From: Lentzea atacamensis
Lineage (GTDB): Bacteria > Actinomycetota > Actinomycetes > Mycobacteriales > Pseudonocardiaceae
NCBI RefSeq assembly: GCF_003269295.1
Contig: NZ_QLTT01000008.1
Span: forward strand, 203,127 to 267,126
Length of the DNA: 64,000 bases
Reading direction: 5' to 3'
Made by a program: the position numbers and the translations under genes. The notes under the pieces were generated by a model. The model was not told the origin of the DNA and ran no database searches. It worked only from the letters and a program-made list of their open reading frames with translations. Below, one piece after another: positions 42,552 through 54,395 of this stretch. Numbering within the stretch: the first letter of the stretch is position 1; each line of letters opens with the position of its first letter.

Positions 42552-44146
42552 TCGGCACGGCCCTCATCGGTACTGGGCATCTGGTCCGGCTGGCGCTGCG
42601 CCGCGACCGGATCCTGCTGCCGATCTGGATCCTGTTCCTGGTCGGCATCACGTACTCGACGACGACCGCCCTGGAAGAGCTGTACAAAACGCCCGAGTCG
42701 CGGGCGCTGCTCGGGGTCACCGCCAACGCCAACTCCGCGTTCCTCGCGATGCTCGGCCCGCTGCACGACACGTCGTCGCTGGGCGGCCTGGTGGCCTGGC
42801 GCTGGGGCGTCTTCTCCGGGCTGTTCATCGCGATCATGGCCATGCTCGTCGTCACCCGGCACACGCGCGCGGAAGAAGAAGCCGGCCGCACCGAGCTCAT
42901 CAGCGCGACAGTTGTCGGACGGCACGCACCGCTTGCCGCCGCGGTGATCGTCGCGGGCGGCACGAGCCTGCTGATCGGCGTGCTGCAGGCGCTGGCGCTG
43001 ATCGGCAAGGATCTGGACGCCACCGGCGCGTTCGCGTTCGGCCTGTCCACGGCGAGCGTCGGCCTGGTCTTCACCGGGGTCAGCGCGTTCACCGCCCAGC
43101 TGTCGGAGAACTCGCGCGTGTCCAACGCGATCGCGGGCGGCTTCCTCGGTGTGACCTACCTGTTCCGCGCCGCGGGCGACGCGGCGGGGGAGTCGGGGCC
43201 GCAGTGGCTCACCTGGTTCTCGCCGATCGGCTGGACCGAGCACGTGCGGTCGTTCGGTGACGACAGGTTCTGGGTGCTCGGCATCTCGCTGGCCGCGTTC
43301 GTGCTGCTGGTGGGCGTCTCGGCCTACGTCGTGACGCGCAGGGACGTCGGCCTCGGTCTGCTGGCGACCAGGCTCGGTCCGGCCGGCGGCACGATCGGCA
43401 CCCCGTTCGGCCTGGCGTGGCGGCTGCAGAAGGGCTCGCTGATCGGCTGGTCGCTGGCGTTGCTCGTGGTCGGCACGATCTACGGCAGCGTCGCGCAGGC
43501 GGTCGGGCAGATGGTGCAGGACAACCCGGCGCTCGGCCAGATCGTGCAGCAGATCGGCGGCGCGGACGCGATGGTGGACGCGTTCTTCGCCACCATCACG
43601 CAGATGCTGGGCCTGATCACGTCGATCTACCTCGTGCAGGCGGTGCTGCGGCTGCGGTCGGAGGAGACGTCGTTCCGCGCCGAGCCGCTGCTCGCGACCC
43701 CGGTCTCGCGCTGGGGCTGGGTGGCGTCGCACGCGGTGTTCGCCCTGGCCGGCGGCGCGGTGGTGCTGGCTTCCGCCGGTCTCGGCCTCGGTCTCGTGCA
43801 CGGCCTGCGCACCGATGACCTCGGCACGGTGCTCCCGCAGATGCTCGGCGCAGCGCTCGTCCAGCTCCCGGCGGCCTGGGTGATCGCGGGCGTGGCGCTG
43901 GCGTTGTTCGGGCTGTTCCCGCAGTTCACCGGCGTGAGCTGGGCGGTGGTGTCGGTGTCGCTGGTGATCACGCTGCTCGGCCCCGCCCTGCAGCTGGATC
44001 AGTGGATCATCGACGTCGCGCCGTTCACGCACGTGCCGAAGTACCCGGACATCGTCGCCGGGCCGCTGCTGTGGCTCACCGGAGTGGCGGCGGTGCTTCT
44101 GGCTGCGGGGTTCGCCGGGTTCCGGCGCCGCGACCTGACCACGTGA
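42548..44146 (+). CDS. ABC exporter permease (large ABC-2 type)
   Basis: 532 residues with about 12 transmembrane segments in two related halves, each with an ABC-2 pattern (RRDRILLPIWILFLVGITY; EEAGRTELISATVVGRHAP and SFRAEPLLATPVSRWGW). This duplicated arrangement is found in exporters of the TipC/anthracycline-antibiotic type, in which a single polypeptide supplies both membrane halves. It is coupled to the ATPase gene. Its last 71 bases overlap the convergent MFS gene. Confidence 0.88.
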   Translation: MIGTALIGTGHLVRLALRRDRILLPIWILFLVGITYSTTTALEELYKTPESRALLGVTANANSAFLAMLGPLHDTSSLGGLVAWRWGVFSGLFIAIMAMLVVTRHTRAEEEAGRTELISATVVGRHAPLAAAVIVAGGTSLLIGVLQALALIGKDLDATGAFAFGLSTASVGLVFTGVSAFTAQLSENSRVSNAIAGGFLGVTYLFRAAGDAAGESGPQWLTWFSPIGWTEHVRSFGDDRFWVLGISLAAFVLLVGVSAYVVTRRDVGLGLLATRLGPAGGTIGTPFGLAWRLQKGSLIGWSLALLVVGTIYGSVAQAVGQMVQDNPALGQIVQQIGGADAMVDAFFATITQMLGLITSIYLVQAVLRLRSEETSFRAEPLLATPVSRWGWVASHAVFALAGGAVVLASAGLGLGLVHGLRTDDLGTVLPQMLGAALVQLPAAWVIAGVALALFGLFPQFTGVSWAVVSVSLVITLLGPALQLDQWIIDVAPFTHVPKYPDIVAGPLLWLTGVAAVLLAAGFAGFRRRDLTT

Positions 44147-45236
44147 CGACCGCGGGCACGGTGATCAGCAGACCGGCCGGGACGAGGAAACCCAGCAACG
44201 GGTGGGCCTGATACAGCGGAACGAACGCCAGCGGGGCCGCGGCGGCGCCCATGAAGCGCAGTGACTGCACGACACTGACGCTGCCGCCCCTGTTGGCGTT
44301 CTCGCTCTGCAGCACCAACGCGTTGATGCTCACCAGCACACCCTGAGCGGCCGCCCCGGTCAGCGCCCACGCGAGGACCACGATCGCGACGACCGGGGTC
44401 GTGCCCGCCGCCGCGATGAGGCCCGCGCCCAGCGTCGCGCCCACGACGACCGTGGTCGCGGCACCGAACCTGTCGATCGCCTTGCCGACCTGCCGCGCGG
44501 TCAGGAAACCGACGATCCCGAACCCGGTGAGCAGCAACCCGCGTTCACCGGCGCCGAGGCCGAACACGTCGTCCAGCCGGAACGCCACGAGGAACGACAG
44601 CCCGCCCAGGCAGCCCCAGCCGACGAACGCGACGACGGCGGGCCTGATCGTGCTCGGCACGAAAGCGCTGCGCAGGCTCGCGTTGCGCTCCGGCTCGGCG
44701 TCCGTCTGCGGCACGCCCAGCACCGCCAGCCCGACGGCCACCACGGAGATCACCACGAACGCCAGCCGCCAGTCGATCTCGGCGGTGAGGCCGCCGACGA
44801 GCGGGGCCGAGGTCTGCCCGGCCGCCTGCGTCGACCCGAACAGCCCCAGCGCGCGGCCGAGCTTCTCCTTCGGCGTCGAGGCGGCGATCACGGCCAGCAG
44901 CACCGGCGTGGTGAACGAGTTCGCGGCGCCCTGCAGCGCGCGTGCGGCCAGCAGCACCTCGAACGTCCAGGCGCTCGCGGCCAGCGCGGAGGTGACGGCG
45001 TAGGCGATGTACGCGATCCGGACGGTCCGTTGTGGACCCCAGCGTTGGGCGAACGTGCCGGACACGAGCATCAACACGGCGAACGGCACGAGGTAGAACG
45101 TGAGCGTCGACGCCGCGGAGCCCGCCGACCGGCCGAAGCTCGCCCCGATCTCGGGCAGGATCGACGTGGTGATGGCGCCGCCGAACGGCCCGATCAATGC
45201 GCCGGCGTACAACCCGGCGCGTGCCAAGCGGCCCAC
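44076..45236 (-). CDS. MFS family efflux transporter
   Basis: 386 residues with 12 predicted membrane segments. The N-terminal half has GGAITTSILPEIGASFG and AQRWGPQRTVRIAY (motif A-like), and LLAARALQGAANSFTTPVL (motif C-like). The second half has RQVGKAIDRFGAATTVVVGA. This is the DHA1 drug:proton antiporter pattern. GTG 45236 is five bases after GGAGG and is preferred over GTG 45248. The 3' end overlaps the ABC permease by 71 bases on the other strand. Confidence 0.87.
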   Translation of the reverse strand: MGRLARAGLYAGALIGPFGGAITTSILPEIGASFGRSAGSAASTLTFYLVPFAVLMLVSGTFAQRWGPQRTVRIAYIAYAVTSALAASAWTFEVLLAARALQGAANSFTTPVLLAVIAASTPKEKLGRALGLFGSTQAAGQTSAPLVGGLTAEIDWRLAFVVISVVAVGLAVLGVPQTDAEPERNASLRSAFVPSTIRPAVVAFVGWGCLGGLSFLVAFRLDDVFGLGAGERGLLLTGFGIVGFLTARQVGKAIDRFGAATTVVVGATLGAGLIAAAGTTPVVAIVVLAWALTGAAAQGVLVSINALVLQSENANRGGSVSVVQSLRFMGAAAAPLAFVPLYQAHPLLGFLVPAGLLITVPAVVTWSGRGAGTRRTPQPEAPPPLR

Positions 45237-45350
45237 AGGAACCTCCACCGTCCAACCCTAGTGCGGGGGACGGCACGACCGCGCTGTGATTGTTGTCGTA
45301 GCTAAATTCTTCACCGGCCTCCCTGCGTCGGCTGACTGGCGCTGCGGCTG

Positions 45351-45587
45351 GTGTTGAACGAATTCCGGTGGATGCGGGTCGCAGTGCAAATCTGTTTGAC
45401 ATTCGCGGACAGGCGGCCCTACGGTGCTGGTGAAGCGCTTCGATTCGACAGTGAGGGTCAATTCTCATCCGTCCTCGGTGTGCGAAACCTGCTGGTAGCA
45501 GGCCTGGGGGCATGCTTCCTTTCGCTCGGCCTGATTGTTCATCTCGCACGGTTTGCATTAATCGACGATTGTGGTGAGGGTCGATGA
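45351..45587 (+). CDS. Possible small membrane protein upstream of the ABC exporter relic
   Basis: 78 residues beginning MLNEFRWMRVAVQICLTF, with one hydrophobic segment (LLVAGLGACFLSLGLIVHL). Its stop overlaps the next ATG (ATGA), which suggests that it once belonged to the same operon. No SD is clear, and the composition is less GC-rich than its surroundings. The family is not recognised; it could be a chance frame. The rest of the gap between 45237 and 45583 holds no other gene. Confidence 0.35.
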   Translation: MLNEFRWMRVAVQICLTFADRRPYGAGEALRFDSEGQFSSVLGVRNLLVAGLGACFLSLGLIVHLARFALIDDCGEGR

Positions 45588-46198
45588 TTTGCAACGCGCT
45601 CCGTGAGCGTGTTCTGCTGCTGCGCTCACTGGCCGCGGCCGGGCGAGGTCTGCTGGTGGGGATTGTCGCGATGACCGGCATCGCGAGCTCATGCCGGCCG
45701 TCTCCGCGATCGCGCTGGCCACGCTGGTGGACAGGGCGGCAGGCGGGCCGGACGCGGATGTTCTGGCCAGGGCTCTGGTGCCGCTGGCGGTCTTCGGTGC
45801 CGCCTTGCTGCTCGGGCACGTGCTGGAGGTGGTGGAAGAGCCGTTGTTCTTCCTCGCCACCGCGCGGATCGACGGCGCGCACCGCCATGCGCCCCACGCC
45901 GCTGCTGTTCGTCCTCGACGAGCCGACCGCCTCACTGGACGCCCCCAGCGAGCACGCCATCTTCACCCGGTACATGGCACGCGCTCGCGAACTGGCGGCA
46001 CGGACCGGCGCGGTGACCGTCGTGGTGTCGCACCGGTTCTCCACCGTGGCCGACGCGGACCAGATCCTGGTGCTCGACAACGGCGAGCTGGTCCAGGCCG
46101 GCCCACACGACGAACTGCTCGCCGGTGGGGGTCGTTACGCCGACCTGTACCGCGCTCAGGCCGACGCCTACGCCGCGCCCGGCTACATGAACGGGTGA
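45584..46198 (+). pseudogene. Relic of an ABC exporter (fused membrane and ATPase domains)
   Basis: The start resembles an ABC exporter N-terminus (RERVLLLRSLAAAGRGLLVGIVAMTG). A shifted frame continues with MPAVSAIALATLVDRAAGG and ALVPLAVFGAALLLGHVLEVVEEPLF. At about 45895 the sequence jumps straight to the end of the ATPase: Walker B LLFVLDEPTASLD, the switch histidine VVSHRFSTVADAD and LDNGELVQAGPHDELLA. Most of the membrane domain, Walker A and the signature motif are absent, roughly 350-400 residues. With a frameshift near 45685 and a large deletion, this cannot be functional. Confidence 0.8.
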
Positions 46199-46199
46199 T

Positions 46200-47099
46200 T
46201 CAGCGGGGGCCGGTCGACGGCCAGCCCGGTCCCCGCCCCCGACGGCGCAGGTACCGCTCGAACTCCGCCGCGATGTCGTCACCGGAGGCCTCGGTGATCT
46301 GGATGGCCGCGTCCCCGCGTTCCTCCAGCGCGCGCACGTAGTTGCGCACGTCCTCGTCCTCGTCGGCCATCTCGGTGACCGTGCGCTCCCACTCCTCGGC
46401 CTGCTCCGGCAGCGCGCCGAGCGGGACCTCGATGTCGAGGACCTCCTCCACCCGGTGCAGCAGGGCCAGCGTGGCCTTGGGGGACGGCGGCTGCGACACG
46501 TAGTGCGGCACCGCGGCCCAGAACGAGATCGCCGGGACGCCCGCCTGCACGCACGCGTCCTGGAAGACGCCGACGATGCCGGTGGGGCCTTCGTACTTCG
46601 AGTGCTCCAGCCCGAACTTCGCGGCGGCCTCCGGGTCGTACGCGGTGCCGGTGACCGGCACGGGCCTGGTGTGGGGCGTGTCCATGAGCAGCGCGCCCAG
46701 CGTCACCACGGTCGTCACCCCGAGAGCTTCGATGTGTCCCAGCAGCTCGGCGGCGAACTTGCGCCACCGCATGTTCGGCTCGATGCCGTGCACGAGGATC
46801 ACGTCGACCGACGAGCCGGGAGGCCGGCACACCGAGAGCCGCGTCGTCGGCCAGTCGACCCTCCTGGTGACACCGTCCACCATGCGGACTGTGGGTCGCG
46901 TCACCTGGAAGTCGTAGTAGTCGTCCGGGTCGATCTCGGCGAGCGGGGTGGCGTCCCAGGTGAGTTGCAGGTGCTCGATGGCGGTGCTCGCGGCATCGCC
47001 CGCGTCGTTCCACCCTTCGAAAGCACAGACCATGATCGGACTCGTGAGCGGTTTGCGCGGGTTCGAGGGGGTCGGGGATTCCTGGGACGGATCGTTCAC
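46200..47099 (-). CDS. PAC2 family protein
   Basis: 299 residues. The PAC2 fold is marked by PIMVCAFEGWNDAGDAAS, the RLSVCRPPGSSVDVILVHGIEPNMRW region, and VTTVVTLGALLMDTPHTRP. PAC2 proteins are related to eukaryotic proteasome assembly chaperones; in actinobacteria (Rv2125) the gene sits near the proteasome locus, and its exact function is not settled. It starts at GTG 47099 and is divergent from metH, an arrangement conserved in Mycobacterium. An acidic segment (DEDEDVRNYVRALE) lies near the C-terminus. Confidence 0.9.
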   Translation of the reverse strand: MNDPSQESPTPSNPRKPLTSPIMVCAFEGWNDAGDAASTAIEHLQLTWDATPLAEIDPDDYYDFQVTRPTVRMVDGVTRRVDWPTTRLSVCRPPGSSVDVILVHGIEPNMRWRKFAAELLGHIEALGVTTVVTLGALLMDTPHTRPVPVTGTAYDPEAAAKFGLEHSKYEGPTGIVGVFQDACVQAGVPAISFWAAVPHYVSQPPSPKATLALLHRVEEVLDIEVPLGALPEQAEEWERTVTEMADEDEDVRNYVRALEERGDAAIQITEASGDDIAAEFERYLRRRGRGPGWPSTGPR

Positions 47100-47147
47100 G
47101 GCGCCAGACTACGGCCTCACCTGTTCAACTCATCGTAGGCTTGGCCC

Positions 47148-50679
<3,532 letters not shown>

Positions 50680-50687
<8 letters not shown>

Positions 50688-51336
50688 CCTGCAAGCTGTG
50701 CTGTGGGACATGGACGGCACGCTGCTGGACTCCGAGAAGCTCTGGGACATCCCGCTCTACGAGTACGCCGAGAAGCTCGGCGGGGTGCTCTCGCTGGAGA
50801 CCCGTGAACGCATGGTCGGCACCAACGTGCCCACGACGATGCGCCTGCTGTTCGCCGACGTCGGCATCGAGCCTTCCGCGGCCGACCTGGCCGACGGCGC
50901 CGCCTGGATCTCGCGCCGCACCGAGGAGGTGTTCCGGGCTGGTCTGCCCTGGCGTCCGGGCGCTGCCGACGCTTTGCGGGCGGTGCGGTCGTCGGGCGTG
51001 CCGATGGCGTTGGTGACGTCGACCGAGCGTTCGCTGACCGAGGTCGCGCTGGACACGATCGGGCGGGACCTGTTCGACGTCACGGTGTGCGGGGACGAGG
51101 TGGACGGGCTGAACAAGCCTCTGCCCGAGCCGTACCTGAAGGCTGCGCGCCTGCTGGGCGTTGATCCGGTCCGCTGCGTGGCGATCGAGGACTCGCCGAC
51201 GGGCGTGGCCGCCGCCGTGGCTGCCGGCTGCACCGTGCTGGTGGTGCCGTGCGATGTCGAGGTGGGGTCGGGGGAGCGGCGGATCTTCCGCGACTCCTTG
51301 GTGGGCGTGGACCTGGACGTGCTGAAGGCGCTCTGA
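50680..51336 (+). CDS. HAD family hydrolase (beta-phosphoglucomutase/phosphatase-like)
   Basis: 218 residues with the haloacid dehalogenase motifs: DMDGTLLDSE near the start (nucleophile Asp), VTSTERS as motif II, a lysine in DGLNKPLPEPYLKAA, and AIEDSPTGVAAAVAAG as motif IV. A helical cap sits between motifs I and II. The substrate is probably a small sugar phosphate or similar. It overlaps metH by eight bases and is therefore co-translated with it; this association occurs in other actinobacteria, but the reason is unknown. Confidence 0.9.
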
Positions 51337-51339
51337 CCG

Positions 51340-51374
51340 GTCCGGTGGCTCAGAGATCCCCTGAGCCACCGGAC
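51340..51374. terminator. Strong bidirectional terminator
   Basis: GTCCGGTGGCTCAG (51340-51353) pairs perfectly with CTGAGCCACCGGAC (51361-51374) across a 7-base loop, between the convergent HAD and lectin genes. Confidence 0.8.
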
Positions 51375-51383
51375 TCGCTCGTC

Positions 51384-51968
51384 TCAGCCGACGGCTTCCA
51401 CGTACCAGTCCTGGTTGGCACGTCCATGGGTGTTCATCAGGTGAAGCCGGTAGCCGAGCCCGGCGGTGTAGTAGAGCTGCTGGTCCAGCACCTTGTCACA
51501 CAGATGCGCACGCCACATGCAGACGACGCCGTGCGAAGGCGGTACGGAGAACGCCCACGCCTGGTTGGGGCTCTTGTTGCAGTCGTAGAGGTGGATGATG
51601 TTGCCGTGCACCACTCCGCCGCGGTCGTGCGCGTCCAGGCACCTGCCGGCGGCGTTGCGGACCTCGTTGAAACCGGACGGGAAGCTCGGGTTGGCCGACC
51701 CGAAGAGCCACCTCTGATAAATGCTGTCGCTGCAGGGCACCATCGCCATCGCCGTACCGATCGCCGGCGCGGTTCTCGGGTCCGCCTGGAGGCACTCACC
51801 GGGCCGTTCCATGTTCCTGATCCGATACGTGCCGACCGGTACGGCCGCCGGCGCCACGGCGGACGACGCATCAGCCGCCGCAAGGCCGGGGCTGCTCGCC
51901 ACGACCAGCCCGCTCACCGACATGAGCAGAGTGGCGGCGACTGCCGCCAGCCGCTGTCGAACTGACAT
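51384..51968 (-). CDS. Secreted ricin B-type (RICIN/beta-trefoil) lectin-like protein
   Basis: 194 residues. A signal peptide MSVRQRLAAVAATLLMSVSG... ends near GLAAADA. The rest is one beta-trefoil domain: VGTYRIRNMERPGECLQAD, CSDSIYQRWLF, AAGRCLDAHDRGG, HLYDCNKSPNQAWAF, and NQDWYVEAVG. It has no catalytic domain, so it is a stand-alone extracellular carbohydrate-binding protein. ATG 51968 has a perfect SD (AAGGAG six bases upstream); the longer frame upstream is not a signal peptide. Confidence 0.86.
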   Translation of the reverse strand: MSVRQRLAAVAATLLMSVSGLVVASSPGLAAADASSAVAPAAVPVGTYRIRNMERPGECLQADPRTAPAIGTAMAMVPCSDSIYQRWLFGSANPSFPSGFNEVRNAAGRCLDAHDRGGVVHGNIIHLYDCNKSPNQAWAFSVPPSHGVVCMWRAHLCDKVLDQQLYYTAGLGYRLHLMNTHGRANQDWYVEAVG

Positions 51969-52136
51969 GGAGGACTCCTTCACCGGACCAGTGGAATCAG
52001 GCCACCTCGGCGAGGTCGCCGACGCCTCCATGCTGGCAATCGCAACTGGACAACCATTGGACGGCGACGGTCGCCCCACTGGTCCAGCCACTCGGAGCCG
52101 GTGAGGGTGGCCGCGCGCACGGCCACCCCCAGGCCA

Positions 52137-52892
52137 TCAGGCGATGGCCGCCTTCTCGGCGGCCCTGGCCCTGCGCGTGGCCGGATCGATCAGCAGGCCG
52201 AACACCACGCCGAGACCGACGTAGAGCGTGGCGAGCTGGGCCAGTGAGCTGAGGCGGAACTGCCACAGCACGTTCACCGGCATGTCCGAGGGAATCGTGT
52301 CCGGCGGCGCGGGGAACGCGAGCAGCACCACCGCGACGGCCGCGACCACCGCGAGCAGCACCGCGGTGACCCGCACCGGCTGCGTCCGCGTCCGCAGCCG
52401 CTCGGCGAGCCAGCTCGCACCCCACACGATCACCAGACCGGCCGCCACCACACCGAGGTAGAGCGCGGTCCGGTAGTTGACCGTCTCCGGGTCGCCCACG
52501 GCAGGCGGGTTGGCCGGGTACTTGATCCACGGCAGCAACGCCACCGCGCCGAACACCGCGGCACCGAACGCGAAGCTGCGGCTGAACGGCGTGCGGTCGA
52601 CGAACCACCGCTTCGACAGCGCGTAGGCCGTGGCGAACACCAGGCCGACCGCGATGCCGACGATGACCACGCCGAGCATGCCGCCCACGACCTGGGCGCC
52701 CCTGCTGACCAGCTCTTCCTCGCCGTGCGAGTGGGCGTGGCCGTCACCGGAGGGTTCCCGGGCCTCCTCGACCGCGAGCGCGGCCCGAATCGGAATCTCG
52801 GTCACCAGCAGTTGCACGAGCGCGGAGGCGACACCGGCGATGCCGCCCGCCGCGATTCCGCGCAGCGCAAGGGACTTGTACGTCGTCGTCAT
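52137..52892 (-). CDS. cbtA: Cobalt transporter subunit CbtA
   Basis: 251 residues with about six membrane segments (for example GIAAGGIAGVASALVQLLV, VVGGMLGVVIVGIAVGLVFA). A His-rich loop GDGHAHSHGEEE lies between the first two helices, as expected for a metal transporter. Near its end is LSSLAQLATLYVGLGVVFGLL. CbtA proteins are predicted cobalt permeases that always occur with CbtB, here directly upstream. The ATG is at 52892; the 21-bp gap to cbtB and the B12 riboswitch upstream show a cobalt role in cobalamin synthesis. Confidence 0.9.
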   Translation of the reverse strand: MTTTYKSLALRGIAAGGIAGVASALVQLLVTEIPIRAALAVEEAREPSGDGHAHSHGEEELVSRGAQVVGGMLGVVIVGIAVGLVFATAYALSKRWFVDRTPFSRSFAFGAAVFGAVALLPWIKYPANPPAVGDPETVNYRTALYLGVVAAGLVIVWGASWLAERLRTRTQPVRVTAVLLAVVAAVAVVLLAFPAPPDTIPSDMPVNVLWQFRLSSLAQLATLYVGLGVVFGLLIDPATRRARAAEKAAIA

Positions 52893-52913
52893 GTGCTTGA
52901 ACTGGAGATCAGA

Positions 52914-53102
52914 TCAGTGGCACGGGACGCCGAGCGCGTGACGGCCGTCGTGGAAGAACTCGTGCAGCAGCTCCGAGCTCGCACCGAGCGCGAGGCCGTT
53001 CTCCTGCAGGACCAGGTAGGTGACGATCAGGCCGAGCAAAGCGACGGCGAAGGCCCATTTGGGCACGCGGACGGCGGACAGATGTGCTGCGGGGCTCGTC
53101 AT
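52914..53102 (-). CDS. cbtB: Cobalt transporter subunit CbtB
   Basis: 62 residues with a single membrane helix (WAFAVALLGLIVTYLVLQ) and the C-terminal metal-binding motif HEFFHDGRHALGVPCH that defines CbtB. ATG 53102 has GGAGGAG upstream; an ATG at 53117 would place five extra residues over that ribosome site. It forms an operon with cbtA under a cobalamin riboswitch. Confidence 0.92.
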   Translation of the reverse strand: MTSPAAHLSAVRVPKWAFAVALLGLIVTYLVLQENGLALGASSELLHEFFHDGRHALGVPCH

Positions 53103-53149
53103 GACGGGCTCCTCCATACCTCGTGGAAGGTCAACTCTCCTTGCGGCGC

Positions 53150-53310
53150 CGCAGCCGGTCTCCTGACTCCCGGATCAACGCTGCCCCCGCGTCTTCCCAG
53201 CGCCCTCTCGGGTACCAGTGACGTTCTCGGCGGGGATCGCTTCCCGGTCACAGTGGCGAGGACCGCGCCGGATTTTCACCGGCTTCCCGTCACTGCGGCG
53301 CGTGCACCGT
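53150..53310 (-). ncRNA. Cobalamin riboswitch upstream of cbtBA
   Basis: Reading the minus strand, the conserved elements appear in order: GCCGGTGAAAATCCGGC (53267-53283), the CCACTGTGACCGGGAAGCG region, an internal arm with GCTGGGAAGACGCGGGGGCAGCG, and the B12 box AGTCAGGAGACCGGC (53154-53168). The element lies just before cbtB and would lower cobalt-transporter expression when cobalamin is plentiful. Boundaries are approximate. Confidence 0.92.
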
Positions 53311-53360
53311 AATTTGAGCCGGCGCTCAAGCACAACCGGCCATTGGAGTTGTTGCGTTCC

Positions 53361-54020
53361 TCACTTCACGAGTGGGCAGTCGCCACACTTTCCACCAGCG
53401 GCGACGCGGTAGTAAAGGCAGCAGGACCGACGCCGGAACGTGACCTCACCGGGGAAGCTCAGAAATTCCCCCGCCTGTTCGAACGGCGGCGCGCTCATCA
53501 GTCGTTCGCCGCGTTCTTCCGCTTCCTCGGCGGTGAGCATGCGTGCGCGGACAACCATTTTGAGCGCGCCCGCGATGTTCGACATCGCGTTGCCCCACAA
53601 CAATCCGCGCGCCACCGGAGTCACCCCCTGGATCGCCTCCACGACGGGTTCGAGCGCCTGCGCGGCGGGCGGGCCGAGACGGGGTTCGTCGATGCGGACG
53701 CTCAGGCCGTTCGTGATGTCGTGGTGCCACCACAGGTTTTCCGGCCTGATGTCGATCGGGATGTTCGCGGCCGTGAGCGGGCTCAGCAGCCGCGCGGTGT
53801 AGCTGAGGAAGAACAGGCTCGCCGCGACGCGTGGTTCCTCCGCGTTGTACCGGGTCGCGATGGCGTCGATCGTGGTTCTGAGCGCGGGGCCTTCGAGCAG
53901 CGCCGTGCCCGGCAGCCACGTCTCGTCCGGGCGGCCCACGTCGAGGGCGAAGAACGGGTTGATGCCGCGCACCCGGCGCAGTGATTCGAGCACTTCGGCG
54001 AACTCCGACACGAAGTTCAC
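53361..54020 (-). CDS. FhuF-like (2Fe-2S) siderophore-iron reductase-type protein
   Basis: 219 residues. The C-terminal RRSCCLYYRVAAGGKCGDCPL holds the four cysteines of the FhuF-type [2Fe-2S] site (CC-x10-C-x2-C). Before it lie NLWWHHDITNGLSVRI and VARGLLWGNAMSNIAG, usual for this family. Such proteins reduce ferric siderophore complexes in the cytoplasm. No siderophore genes are near. GTG 54020 is chosen; GTG 54056 is also possible, and no SD is visible for either. It lies upstream of the cobalamin riboswitch on the same strand but probably has its own promoter. Confidence 0.82.
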   Translation of the reverse strand: MNFVSEFAEVLESLRRVRGINPFFALDVGRPDETWLPGTALLEGPALRTTIDAIATRYNAEEPRVAASLFFLSYTARLLSPLTAANIPIDIRPENLWWHHDITNGLSVRIDEPRLGPPAAQALEPVVEAIQGVTPVARGLLWGNAMSNIAGALKMVVRARMLTAEEAEERGERLMSAPPFEQAGEFLSFPGEVTFRRRSCCLYYRVAAGGKCGDCPLVK

Positions 54021-54102
54021 GCTACTGGGTGTCCATGCAGGACAGATCACGTCCACGGCGTGGGACAGATGTGACCGTGGTGTGGACCCGTGTCCGGGAG
54101 AT

Positions 54103-54118
54103 GGGAGGATATCCTCCC
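54103..54118 (+). promoter_or_regulatory. Palindrome that contains the hisE ribosome-binding site
   Basis: GGGAGGAT-ATCCTCCC is a perfect 16-bp palindrome that ends at the base before the hisE GTG. Its left arm is the SD sequence GGGAGGA. If it folds as RNA it would hide the ribosome site, and as DNA it could be an operator. Confidence 0.5.
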
Positions 54119-54382
54119 GTGAAGACCTTCGACTCCCTGTTCGCCGAACTGACCGAACGAGCCGCCACCAAGCCGGAGGGTTCCGGCACCGTCGCAGCGC
54201 TCGAGGCCGGCGTCCATGCGCAGGGCAAGAAGGTGCTGGAGGAGGCGGGCGAGGTCTGGATCGCCGCCGAGTACGAGTCCGACGAGAAGCTCGCAGAGGA
54301 GATCTCGCAGCTGCTGTACCGCCTCCAGGTGCTCATGCTGGGCCGCGGCCTGACCCTCGACGACGTTTACAAGTACCTCTGA
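54119..54382 (+). CDS. hisE: Phosphoribosyl-ATP pyrophosphatase HisE
   Basis: 87 residues, the standard size of HisE, which hydrolyses phosphoribosyl-ATP in step 2 of histidine biosynthesis. The helical MazG-like fold shows EAGVHAQGKKVLEEAGEVWIAAEYE and EEISQLLYRLQVLMLGRGL with conserved acidic metal ligands. GTG 54119 starts it. It lies 13 bp upstream of hisG, as in Mycobacterium. The start codon overlaps a palindrome. Confidence 0.95.
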   Translation: MKTFDSLFAELTERAATKPEGSGTVAALEAGVHAQGKKVLEEAGEVWIAAEYESDEKLAEEISQLLYRLQVLMLGRGLTLDDVYKYL

Positions 54383-54395
54383 CGGAGACCCTCAC

